48,731 bases of DNA from Basidiobolus meristosporus CBS 931.73. Lineage: Eukaryota > Basidiobolomycota > Basidiobolomycetes > Basidiobolales > Basidiobolaceae. The stretch's first letter is position 1. Each line of letters begins with the position of its first letter. Positions 31,022 through 42,300 of the stretch are shown here, piece after piece. The DNA lies in contig MCFE01000664.1 of the NCBI GenBank assembly GCA_002104905.1, positions 1 through 48,731 of the forward strand, written 5' to 3'. A program made the translations under genes and the position numbers. Under the pieces are notes generated by a model, which was not told the origin of the DNA, did not search any database, and worked only from the letters and a program-made list of their open reading frames with translations.

Positions 31022-34000
31022 AAATGTTCATACTGACTAGTCCTAATTTTGACCTAAGATATTCAAACTTGTCTCTAGCTAATGGTTTGGTAAATATGTC
31101 TGCAATCATTTCATCTGTAGGACAGTAAACTAATCTAACTAAGTTACTCTCTATAGCTTCACGTATGAAATGATGTCTAATATCTATGTGCTTGGTTCTA
31201 GCATGAAAAGTTGGATTTCTACCTAATTGTATACATCCTTGATTATCTTGAAATAAAGTAATAGGCGTTTTTTGACATAGGCCTAAATCTGTAAACAGCT
31301 TTCTTAACCACATTGCTTCTTTTGTAGCCTCACAGGCTGCCATATATTCTGCCTCTGTAGTAGAAAGTGCTACGGTTGGTTGCTTTCTTGAATTCCATGA
31401 AATTGCTCCTTTACAGTAAAGAAAGGTGTATCCTGTGGTGGATCTTCTGTCTTCTAAATTTCGTCCCCAATCAGCATCAGAGTATCCCACAAGATCCTGT
31501 TCTGAATCCTTATAAGTGTATCTTAAGCAGATATCAGCGGTTCCTTTTAGGTATCTAAAAATCCGCTTAACTGCTGCAATATGATCAGATCCATAATTCT
31601 GATTATGTTGGCTGACAACTCCCACTGAATATGAGATATCTGGACGTGTTCCAAGCATGATATACATCAGACTGCTGACCATAGATTGATAAGGAAAGTC
31701 AGGGCTTTCAGATGGCACCAAGCTCTCTTGATTTGGTTGAGTTTTGACCAAGTTAAGGTTTGTCTCCATTGGGGTAGCTGCCGGTTTACAGTCTTCCATT
31801 TTGTACTTCTTTAGTATGTCTTGAATATACTTGGATTGGCTTAGGGTAATAGTCTGGGTACTTCTGTCTATGGAGAACTTAATCCCTAAGTAGTAACTGA
31901 GTTCTCCTAGATCGGACATCTTGAACTCCTTAGATAGGCTGGATTTAGTCTCTTCCAATGTTTCTAGGTTATTGGTGGCTATAATAAGATCATCCACATA
32001 TAGAGCTAATAGAACTGGATTTGCTCTATCTGGCTTATAGTATATACTATAGTCAGCATTACTCCTTTTGAAACTCAAAGATTCCAAATAAGAATCTATC
32101 TTGCAATTCCAGGCTCTCGGTGATTGTTTGAGACCATATAGTGACTTTTTAAGCTTGCAGACCAAATGGGGGTTATCTTGGTCAACAAACCCATCAGGCT
32201 GGTCCATATACACGTCCTCATCAAGTTCTCCATTCAAAAATGCAGTTTTTACATCCATTTGATGAATAAAAACTGATATTTGGCTGCAATAGCCAATATT
32301 AATCTGATGGAATTAAACTTGGCTACTGGTGCAAAGGTCTCAGTATAGTCAAGTCCTTTTGTTTGAGAGTATCCTTTGGCTACAAGTCTTGCTTTGTATC
32401 TTTCAATTGTACCATCAGCCTTGTATTTTGTCTTGAAGACCCATCTGCATCCAATTGATTTTCGGTTGATTGGTAATTTGACTAAGTCCCAAGTTTGATT
32501 TTCCATCAGTGCCTGATATTCCTCAGTCATTGCAGATCTCCAAAACTTCGTCTGAGGGCTATTTAGGGCCTCTTTTACAGTCTGGGGTTCATCAACATGG
32601 ACTGAATAGGCATAGGCTAAGTTTGTACCCTCATTAATATAGTAATTTGGGCTATTTCTTGTCCGATTTGATCTCCGGGCATTTGATACTGGAATGATCA
32701 CTTCTGGGATATTCCTGGGCACTGATTCTGGCTGAACCACGGTTGTAGAGTCCTCTGGAGTGAAAAAATTTTCATTGTTTTGCTCTGATTCAATCCTGAC
32801 AATTGGTGGACTTGAGATCAAATTTTCGTCATCATCTGATGTCATTTTTTGTGAAAATTTTGAATTTTCATCAAACAACACATCCCTGGACTTGATCAGC
32901 TTCTTTGCTTCGGTATTGTAGAGTCTGTATGCCTTACTCTCATTGCAGTAGCCCAAAAATATGCATTTTACACTTTTTGGCTCAAATTTTGACTGATTTC
33001 CGGCCAGTTTTTTGGCATATGCTGTACACCCAAATATTCTTAGATGTTCTGCACTTGGTCTGTATCCATACCATGCTTCAAATGGAGTAGAATCACGAAG
33101 TATTCTGTTATAACTCCTATCTTTAAGATATACAGCAGTGGCAACTGATTCCGCCCAAAAATCATAGGATAACTTTTGATCATGGATCATAGATCTTGCC
33201 ATATCAATTATTGATCTGTTAGCTCGTTCTGCTACTCCATTTTGCTGTGGGGAGTATGGTACAGTAGTCTCTTGCTTTATCCCATGAATTTTGCAGAAAT
33301 GGATGAAGAGTTTTGAGGTATATTCTCCACCATTGTCAGAGCGTATTTTCTTGATTTTTTCACCAGTTTCTCTCTCCACCATGGCTTTAAACTCCCTGAG
33401 CTTAGACAGAGCTTCTTCCTTTCTCTCCATGAAGTAGACCCATGTGTATCTTGTATAATCATCAATAAAAGTGATTAAATACTTCATCCCGCCTAAGGAT
33501 AAATTTTGCATAGGTCCACACAGATCTGAGTGAATTAGATCTAATTTTTTCTTAGTTTTGATTAACCCAGAGCTCTTGAACGGTTGTCTGGCTTGTTTTC
33601 CATATATGCAGGCTTCACAGTGCTCCAGATTAGCTGGGGGATCAATTTTCACTCCAGAAATTAGCTGATCTTTGATCATTTTACGCAAATAATCAAAATT
33701 GATGTGTCCAAATCTCCTGTGCCAAAGCATTGGTGTTTCTTCATTTAAGTTACTTATATTGGCTTCCAGATATGATGGAATATAAGTCAACTTGTATAGG
33801 TTCTGATCTCTGATGCCCGAAGCAATATGAGCACCATTTTGATCAGTGATCCTGCATCCAGAATTGTCAAAACTGAAACTGAGTCCTTCTGCTGTGGCCC
33901 TGCTTACAGAGAGTAGGTTCTTGGCTATTTCTGGTACATAGAGTACTTCTTTAAAGGTCAGTGTATGGCTTCCTTCACTGCTTCTAAGGTTTACTTGGAT

Positions 34001-34990
34001 TGTTCCTTCTCCCACTGCATCAAGTGTTCTATCGTCACCCATGAAAACCTTCTTAATTGGAATTTCTTGATATTGGGTAAAAAGTTCTTTTTGGTGTGTA
34101 AAGTGTTGAGAAGCTCCAGAGTCAATATACCACGTCTGAGAATCCTTGTTTGTGGTCATATTTAGTGCAGATATGAATAGTCTATCTTCAGTTGTTGCAG
34201 CATTTCCATATTCAGGCTTCTTTTGCTGATAATCTCTCTTTTTGAAACACCGGTCTGATGTGTGTCCTTTCCTTTTGCAGTAGTTGCAAAATAGGTTGCT
34301 GTTGCCTTTGTAGGGTCTTGGGTACCTCCTTTGTTGGTTATCATTGCTTATTAAAGCATTTTCTTCTTCCTTCTTATTGGCGCTTGATTTTCTTAATTCT
34401 TCATCCAGGAGCCTTCCATATACGTAATTTAAGGTCAAATCTTCAGTTCTGGACTCTAGGGCTGATACAAGGCCCTGAAACTCGTCTGTCAGGCTATTCA
34501 GGATGGTAACTATCACATCCTCATCAGTAGTTGGTACGCCCACAGATTCCATCTCATCTACCAGCAGGGTAATTCTGTTAATTAGATTTTTCATTTCTTC
34601 TCCTGGCAGCATCTTTGTAGTAAAGAATTTTCTTCTCAGATACATTTTCTTGGCAGCTGAACATGACTGGTAGGTGTCTTCTAATGCCTTCCAGGCATTC
34701 TTTGCCGTTTTTGCTCTTGAGCATTGAATTAGCAATTTGTCCTTGACATTAAGGCAAATGCAGTTAAAGGCACTTTGTTCTTTCTTCTGGTACTTTAAGG
34801 CTTCCTCTCCCACGTTTTTAGGAGGGCATTCTTCTCCCATGACAATATCCCAAAGGCCTCTTTCTTGCAGCAGCATCTTCATCTTCACCTTCCACACTTG
34901 GTAGTTAGATCCATCCAACTTTTCAGCAGAGGGAAAAATTCCAGTAATAGCAGTAGTAGACATTGCAGAGAGTGACAGCTCGGGGCTCAT
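31020..34990 (-). CDS. E5 gag-pol polyprotein (Ty1/copia), one frameshift
   Basis: Start ATG at 34990, five bases after the 5' LTR. The frame is also open upstream into the LTR, but that part is not expected to be translated. Order: gag with SAEKLDGSNYQVWKVKMKML; zinc knuckle CNYCKRKGHTSDRC (about 34260); protease WYIDSGASQHFT (34120); GAG-pre-integrase LWHRRFGHINFDYLRKM; integrase D-D-E (HSDLCGP, RSDNGGEY, NGVAERANRSI); RT with KTAFLNGELDEDVYMDQPDG and the YVDDLIIA box (about 31990); RNase H DRRSTTGYTFLYCKG, STTEAEYMAACEA; end LRSKLGLVSMNI. About 1320 residues. The offset at about 32260 falls in a T run that has one T fewer than in E2 (KYQFLFIKWM for KYKFFIHQMD). It may be a real inactivating deletion or a base-calling error. 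Proteins would act in a cytoplasmic particle. Confidence 0.92.
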
Positions 34991-34994
34991 AACC

Positions 34995-35344
34995 TGTTGT
35001 AAGAGTCTTGGAGATATTGGAAGTGATTGGGAGAACAAGTAGATTATGTGGTTTTCACTTAATGATTTATTGAATGTAAAAGTGGTATTTATACTTTTAC
35101 CTGGTCTTGGCATTACAAACACGTAGAATAGGTTAAGGAAGGTCCCAAGAACATGTGTGCAAAGTTTGGGGCTGTTTGGACAACTTTGAGAATTTTCATG
35201 TTCTGGGTACCTGGTATTTTGGTGAAAATATTCTAAGTAAATCCCGACAAGGAATTTGGTCAGTATTTTCTAGGATTTGAAGGTAATGATCTAAGTGACT
35301 AAGTTAGGTGAATATTTAGGTGGAAATACGAATTTTTTACAACA
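34995..35344 (-). repeat. 5' LTR of E5
   Basis: 350 bp, same ends and apparently the same sequence as 30659-31008. Confidence 0.93.
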
Positions 35345-35349
35345 AAAAC

Positions 35350-35402
35350 CATACAACCTACTTGTCCTCATCACTTCCAATATCTCCAAGACTCTTACAA
35401 CA
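35350..35402 (+). repeat. Old diverged LTR, last part
   Basis: CATACAACCTACTTGTCCTC.. to CTCTTACAACA completes the LTR interrupted by E5. It marks the right edge of the transposon block. Confidence 0.75.
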
Positions 35403-36422
35403 TAGTATTCCAGAGCTTTGACCATGCCTCAAGACTTTTCCAGTGAGAGTACTGAAGTTGGAGACCAAGGATGTGGTGGTGAACCAGAATACCTTCAATA
35501 ATCCTAAGTCTGCTGACAACATCCTTCCATAATAGCTACCTAGGTATTGGTTTTGTAAAATGGTCACCCTACTTATTACCAACCCTATCTGTCCTCTACC
35601 TTCCCACACACTTTTACATATTCCGGGTCTAAAAAGGATGAATATTAGGCCACCAATGATGGATAAACGCATCCAGCTGATAGAAAATTGCATGCTAGTT
35701 ACTATCCAAAAGTTGTGGTCAAATGAAAGCCACTAACTTCCTAACCTCGCCTCCAAAATGCAGTACGTACATGCTGGTGATTAGATCAACGAGTGGATTT
35801 TTTTCAATAGATTGCCCAGCATGACTACTAAATCGACGGATTTTTTTGTCACCAGACCCATACACATCCTGGGCACTGGCCTTATAGCATAATAGGCAAT
35901 TAAGTAGGTGAATGATTCATATCACTTGTCAAAAGTGGTGGGGAATCTAAGCAACTTTTATGAAATAAACATCTTCTAGCGACCAGTGAAGTGGTTGGCC
36001 TTGCATGAGCAAGTCTTCAAATCTAGATTCTCACACATGTACGACCAAACCGGATTATTACGCAATATATGAAGGTGCATGTCTCCTCTCGTTTGGACTC
36101 CTGACCAAAACCCAATGCTAGTCGAGGGGCGAATCGAATCACCTGATCCACCGCGGGGAGCCAATCGCGAAGAAAGCGGTTTTTTTTTAGCTAATCCCAG
36201 GGGGAAACGGCCGCGATCGAGGAATTCACTGATGGCACCCACTCACCCACTCGCCCACACAAACTGCACCCACCCCGCTGTCGGGCACGCCAGGAAAATT
36301 CAACCAAGTCCAGTGGAAATTGGGCGATTTTTTTTTTATCGACGGACAAACTGCATCACCGGTGACAATCCGGGTCTTTTCCCTTCTTGATTGATATTCG
36401 ACGAGAGAGGGGTCGCGGACAA
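35403..36422. other. Intergenic stretch between the transposon block and the first host gene
   Basis: About 1 kb with no supported gene or repeat. A 111-codon minus-strand frame (35693-35358) runs into the LTR and shows no recognisable domain. Base composition rises in GC after about 36060. The 200 bases before the start codon hold T runs (36180-36188, 36330-36338), probably the promoter and leader of the next gene. Confidence 0.5.
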
Positions 36423-38641
36423 ATGCATCAATCGGACATATCGCTTACCGAACCTGAAGAACGTTTTGGGTTTGAGCAGAATATCTTGACGAAACCAAAC
36501 CCCGAACACACCACTCGAGAAACTACCGGTGGGAACTGGGAGTCCTCGGAGGGCCATATAGATTCCGAAATCTCTTCTCAAGCCACGGATGACTTTGATT
36601 TGAACCCAGAAAATAAACCCACCAACCCCCCAACTATGAACCCCTCTAATCCCATTCCTCCCCACAGCAGCGCCCCTCAAGCCGACCCTCCGGCCCGGGC
36701 ACCCGAGAAGAAGAAGAAACCGGCCAGGAAAGGGCTGCGGCAAAGGCTTTCTCGGGAAGAGGAGGAGTCGCTGACGCTGGACATGCTGGCACTCTTTGAG
36801 GTTTGTTTTCACACTATGGCGCACCCAGGGGAAACCCGACCTCACTAAACCTCGTATTTTTGGTGACCCGCCCAACCGATTACTCAGACCCTTCGCCCGA
36901 CACCTGAGAGTATCGAGCTGAGACACAGGTTCGTGCAGAAGCTGCAGAACATCGTAGAGGTCGAGTGGCCCGACAAGTATATCAAGGTGCACTTATTCGG
37001 GTAAAGCATTCCTATTCTGCTCGCCCGTTCTGCCCACCACCGGACTCACCCCTCTCCCCACCCCAGTTCCTCAGCGAACCTGCTATCCACCTCCACCAGC
37101 GATGTCGACATCTGCATCCTTACCGACTGGGACGACCTTACCAACGTGCACGTTTTGGCCGCCTGTATGCGTAAACGTGAGTCCAAGAATTCTCCCCAAC
37201 AAGGGTTCACTTGAGCATGTCTAACCACCGGGTCCAACAGATGGAATGCGCCGGGTTTACTGCATTGCCGGAGCCAAGGTCCCCATCGTGAAGATGTGGG
37301 ATCCCGAATTGTAAGCACCACCCTTTCCCTTTCCCTTTCGCGATAGCCTATCTGGCAGCCGGCGAGCGGATGGATTAACCTTTTGCTGGGAATATAGGAA
37401 GCTGGCCTGCGACATCAACATCAACCACCCGATCTCCCTGAGGAACACCGAGATGATCCGCACCTACGTTGCGATCGATCCGCGCGTGAGGCTACTCGTG
37501 ATGATCATCAAATACTGGACGAAGCGTCGAGTGCTGAACGACGCAGGTTTGTGGCATTTCCCCTTCAGGACCCCGGTCAATCCCCACTAAGTCGGTTCAT
37601 TCCAGGTGTCGGCGGCACCCTATCAACCTACACATGGGTCAACATGATTCTGAACTTCCTCCAGATGCGCAACCCGCCAGTGCTCCCGAACCTGCAGAGC
37701 ATGGCGAAGGATCGGCCGGACATGCTCGCCATCATCGACGGGGTGGACACGAGCTTCTACGACGACTTCCACTCGCTCATCGGGTTCGGCGACAAAAACA
37801 AGGAGACGCTGGGCGGGCTGCTCTTTGGATTTTTCAAGTAGTGAGTATCCCTTGCCTCTTCACATCTCCCCAGCGACCATGTTAGAATAACGCTCTATGT
37901 AGCTTCGCCCATGAATTTGATTACGACCGACATGTGGTTAGTCTGAGGGAAGGGGGACATCTGCTGAAGACCGACAAAGGATGGCACACCGGGAAGCTGT
38001 TCCGGGTCCTGTGTGTCGAAGAGCCGTTCAGCCCTGACCGCAACCTGGGCAATAGCGCGGATGAGTGGAGCATCGAAGGGATCCGGGAGGAATTCAAGCG
38101 AGCCTACGACATACTGGCCAAAAAGAACGACCTGAAGCTGATGTGCCAAAGATACACCTTCACCACGAAACCGCAACAAGGCGGGGACGCCAAGGACAGA
38201 GTGCCCAAGGCCAATCATGATCGCACCGCCCTGGAGCTCTCGGAGATGAGGAAAACGTTCAAACAGCATTTCCCAGAACTCAGATCGGAGCGTCCGGTCG
38301 CCAAATCGGCCGAGAAGGAGAACGCCCCGCCAAACAAGTGGCAGCTGGCTGGCGAGCGGCTGAAACTGGACGATCTCAATGGAGCCACGTTCGCGAAGAT
38401 CGTGCGGCATGCGAACAACACGGTTGCCAGGCCATCGGAGCAACCGAAGCCAACCAACCACAAGCCACGGCCACCCGCCTCTAGCAAGCCTCGGAAAGTG
38501 CCAGGAAAGCCTCCATCTCAGGACGTCCTTAGAAAGTCGGAGGAGGCGAAACGGACGGCCAAACCTAGCCGGCCATCCAAACCTAGAAACGTGAGCAAGA
38601 AATCGAAAGAGGCCAGCGAGGTGTTACTAGCTGAAAGGTAG
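36423..38641 (+). CDS. Cid1-like terminal nucleotidyltransferase (uridylyl- or poly(A) polymerase)
   Basis: Exons 36423-36800, 36888-37000, 37067-37176, 37241-37310, 37398-37546, 37606-37840 and 37903-38641 (597 residues); all introns GT..AG, 59-87 nt. The first ATG in frame is 36423. The N-terminus (about 120 residues) is polar. The catalytic core follows: HLFGSSANLLSTSTSDVDIC (GS motif and two Asp), VPIVKMWD, and CDINVNHPISLRNTEMIRTY (third Asp). The PAP-associated part is SLSTYTW-like GTLSTYTWVNMILNFLQM, PPVLPNLQ and LGGLLFGFFKYFAHEFDYDR. This order and wording match S. pombe Cid1 and its relatives, which add U or A to RNA 3' ends. Where Cid1 has His336 in EISHNVG, this protein has Arg (SPDRNLG), so UTP preference is doubtful. 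A Lys/Arg/Pro-rich tail of about 130 residues could bind RNA. Convergent with the next gene. Confidence 0.9.
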
Positions 38642-39249
38642 CCACGGTTCGATACGAAATCCCCTGTACTTTCCCACTCGCCTCCACCGACCGCACTCCG
38701 ATACTCCAGCCAACCCTCTCCCTCTCCCTCTCCATCGATTTCGTTAGCCCTGTCTTTCCAACCATCGAATCACGCAGTAACCCACATAATCCGAATTTAT
38801 ACGGCCCCTCCCCACCCCCCCCCTTTACTCAATGAGTTTTACCTGTAAATCTGTAGTACCAAAAGCCAAAAATCCCCCCGAAAAAACCCCATGTATTAGA
38901 TTGCTCTCAACTAAAAATGAGGGAGCCTCACTCCTGCAATTAGACCAACAAAGGATGGACTCACCAAGTCGACAAGTAAATGCCTGCCAAAACCTGATGT
39001 CCACCAAATAGGCTAGACACGGCACACCGATCGTGATAAAACGCGAAGGTGGAGCTTTTCGATGGCATTCAAAACCAGCGTAATGGATTTATCGTGTGAC
39101 ATGTGCAAGTGGTGATGTGCCATGTAGCCAATTGCTGGGTGAGTGGCTAAGCCATTCGTTCTCAAGTTTCCGAGGAACCTTTTGGGGGGAGGGGAGAATG
39201 TAACCTTTATTTGAGCCAATTGCCCTCCGTTGAATGGTTTAGATCGACC
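38642..39249. other. Intergenic region between convergent genes
   Basis: About 600 bp holding the 3' ends of both neighbours. A CTCCCT microrepeat lies at 38716-38735 and a C run at 38810-38823. No gene or transposon was recognised. CTGTAAAT (38844) and AATAGG motifs are possible 3'-end signals only. Confidence 0.5.
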
Positions 39250-39300
39250 TCATTTCTGACGTGATGCAAGGAATAGGTCACGGAAATCGGAATTGCTCTT
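39250..39300 (-). other. C-terminal Lsm2-8 interaction motif of the Prp24-type protein
   Basis: The last 15 residues SNSDFRDLFLASRQK. In yeast Prp24 the equivalent C-terminal peptide contacts the Lsm ring. It is kept here in correct terminal position. Confidence 0.8.
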
Positions 39301-42300
39301 GGATGATGTGGCGCTGCTGGACGTCGTTGGGGGACTCGCCAAGGGATGTGCTTTGGCAACCACCCTGGGCTTTTGCGTGGACAGTTTCGTCGCAGGTCTT
39401 TGGATTCGTCGTGGAAGTAGCGCGGTGGGGACGGGCATCCTAGCAAAATGTATGGTCAGGCCAATAGAGGTTTCATCTTGTGCTACCAGAAATACTCACG
39501 CTGGGGATGGTTTTGGTATCTGATTAGAGAGCTTTGCTAGATCCGAGTTCGACGGCTCCACATGAATGGTTTGTCCATCAATCACGGTCTCGTTGAGGCC
39601 GAGAACTGCCTTTCCTACATCCTGGTGAAATAATTGCCATGCTTAGCTCGGCAGTGGCCATTGAAACAAGCAACCGTCCCCAGCACCAACCGATTCCTCG
39701 AAGTACTCCACAATAGCAGCATTTTTCTCCGGGATCAATCTGGCGTTTCGAATATTCCCATACTGAGTGAATCAAGTGGTTAGTGGCGAGATTGTTCCGC
39801 TCTTGCCGCCAATTCCCTACCTTTTTGAACTCCGCCCTCAACGTGACTATGGTGGTTTGCTCGGAAAGTCCTTTGACGTAGACGCTGTGAGACTCGATCC
39901 GCGACTTCTCGTCTGCGTTTTGCTTTCTGCAGAATAAGGGTAACGCTGCTTAGTACTTGGGGATTTCGTTGGATCGTATTGGTATTGGTGAGGCACCTCT
40001 CTTTCTTTCTGTCGACCAATTTCAATGGATCTGCCACGGTGACTGTGATGTGTCTACCGTTGAAATTGTATTCGTTCAGGGACAATGCGGTGCGAGCGCA
40101 GTTCTAGAGGTGAACAGGTTAGGCCAACATTCTTGCTCCTCGTCGAGCCAGAACCCACTTCGAAATGCCTACCTCATCTTGATATTCCACAAAGCCGCAT
40201 CCCTTGGACTTGCCGTCTTCGTTGGGCACAATCCTCACTTCCTGTAGAGCGCCATACTATATTTCCGACGAAGCATGTTATTTGTGTATCCCTTGGGCTT
40301 TGGTCAATCCATGCATACCTGTTGGAATAGGGACTCGAGCTCCTCTTTGGTGGTTTTTAGAGGGAAGTTGGCGACAAAGAGGGTCTTCTGATTGGCAACC
40401 TCTTGACTACCGGATAAGCAGATGATTAGTCGCCCTGTTGGTAATTGGCACCCACTTCAATCTTACCTCGGATTCGGTTTTTTCTTTTTGGAGGGATCCG
40501 AAATTGCAACTGATAACGGCTTTCCTGGTTCGAATTCTTGACCATTCAAGCTGACCGCTGATTCAGCCGATTGCTACTCAACATCAGCATTGAGCATCAA
40601 TGATTGCATCTAACGTAAGAGGTACATACACTGTGTTTAAACTGGACGTATGCAAAGCACCTGGATCTCCCTTCCTTGGTGAGAGGCATGCGTATCTCTT
40701 CGATCTCTCCAAACTGCGAGTAGATTAGGTGCCTGTTGGCATACTCATGATGACTGATCTGTACCACTGACCGACTTGAACAGCTCTCTTATCCAGTTCT
40801 CCTCGATGGTCCGAGAGAAATTACAAACAAAGATGGTCTTCGGATCAGAGGTCTTCTCTGGACTAACATGGGTCGAGATGTCCCTTCCGTTCAACGTGTG
40901 CCCATCCTTTGATTGAGCAGTCTGTGCTTGCTCCTAATCCTCGAGTCAGATGAGTTGCCTGGCGCGGATTTTTCGCTAGACTTCCTACCTCACTAGCAAA
41001 CTCCACGTAAGCATAGCCCTTGGAGGCCCCCTCTTTGTCCTTCACGATTCTGACGTCAACCACCGATCCGCACTAAGACTGCCGTGTTAATAACAATGCT
41101 GATATGCGCCAGACAAGATGGTGTATTCCATACATCCTTGAAGAACTCGGCAAGCTCCACTTCATCCGTGTCGGGGTTGAGGTTGCTGACAAATAGTGTG
41201 AAATCATCCTTTCGTCTACGATGAATAGAATAATCATTAGAATCCCATGAATGTACCAAAGCAAGTCAATGATCCGGTACGTCTTGGAGAGTTTCTGTTT
41301 TTTGGATGCTACAGTAGTGCATTTAGTTCCGTGGTCATACATAGCCGATGAAGAAGGATGCTTAGTAAATACCTGAATTCTCGTCATGCTCATCAGGCTT
41401 ATCTTCCGCCATCGGGCCTTCAAGCTTGCGTTTCTCGGCTTTCTTTTCCTTCTCCTTCTGTCTTCTTTTGGCCTGATGAAGCAAGATTAGGCACAAGCTT
41501 GCGATGTCAGTAGTTGAGCCAACTGTATCGCTACCCGAAATTCCCGATCCTTCTCCAGTCGCTTCTCCCGTTTCTCGGATTCACGCTGAAGTGCGTCGGC
41601 TTCTATGAGACGGGTCTAGTATGGTGATTAGGCCATCAGTGGATTCAACCTCCAGCAAAGATCTCTCCACTAACCTGTTCCTCCCTCTGTTGCAGGATCT
41701 TTCTTTGCTGCATGATTCGGGAGTACGCTAATTCTAAACTTTCGATCGAGCCCGCTTCGTGCTCAAAGCTGAGCCATGCTTCGAAGATCCGCTCGGGCCA
41801 ATCCATCTGTTTCTGGCAAGCCTGTTTGAATATCGATTGTACTTTGCTGACGGCGTTATGTTGCCTTTATGATTGAGATTAAGTCAGAGTCTGGTTTGGG
41901 ATGTCGTCGAATCCATAGCCTCCTAAGGCTTCTTACTTCTCGAACTCTATGTATCTCAGCCAGACATCGCTCTCACCACCTTTACGTTTGATCAAGGAGT
42001 CCCAAAGCTTTCTTGCCTTTACGATATCCTCGACTATACGTGTCTATCGATTCAAATCAGAGCTTGAACCAAGACTGGAACGACGGCAAACCCTACCTCG
42101 GTGTTGATCCAATTATACTCGACTCTGCAGTATGGGTCACCATCGGGAAAGGCTGGAACGAGATAACATCAGGATGCAGTTCGAGGGGTAACTATGCTCG
42201 GGGCAAATACCGTTTGTGATTGTCTGTAAGATATAGAGGAAGCCGTTGCGAAGGCTTTCTAGAGATGCGCAAAGAACTTTTAGCCCGAAACTCAATGCTG

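Larger units (their letters stand above)
30659..35344 (-). mobile_element. Copia element E5: nearly intact, young insertion
   Basis: A 4686-bp element on minus with two 350-bp LTRs (30659-31008 and 34995-35344) that look identical when read through, and the target duplication AAAAC at 30654-30658 and 35345-35349. The polypurine tract AGCTGAGTGGGAG directly precedes the 3' LTR. The internal region carries one gag-pol with all expected domains and a single frame offset at about 32260. Identical LTRs mean insertion in the recent past. It sits in the old LTR at 30420-30658/35350-35402. Confidence 0.93.

Noticed and set aside
35358-35693. 111-codon minus-strand open frame with a hydrophobic start (LSIIGGLIFILF)
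   Set aside because: It ends inside an old LTR, has no recognisable domain and no intron signals. Length is unremarkable for AT-rich sequence.
36387-36422. Upstream in-frame extension of the Cid1-like gene
   Set aside because: It would need a TTG start. The first ATG is at 36423, and the extension adds nothing conserved.
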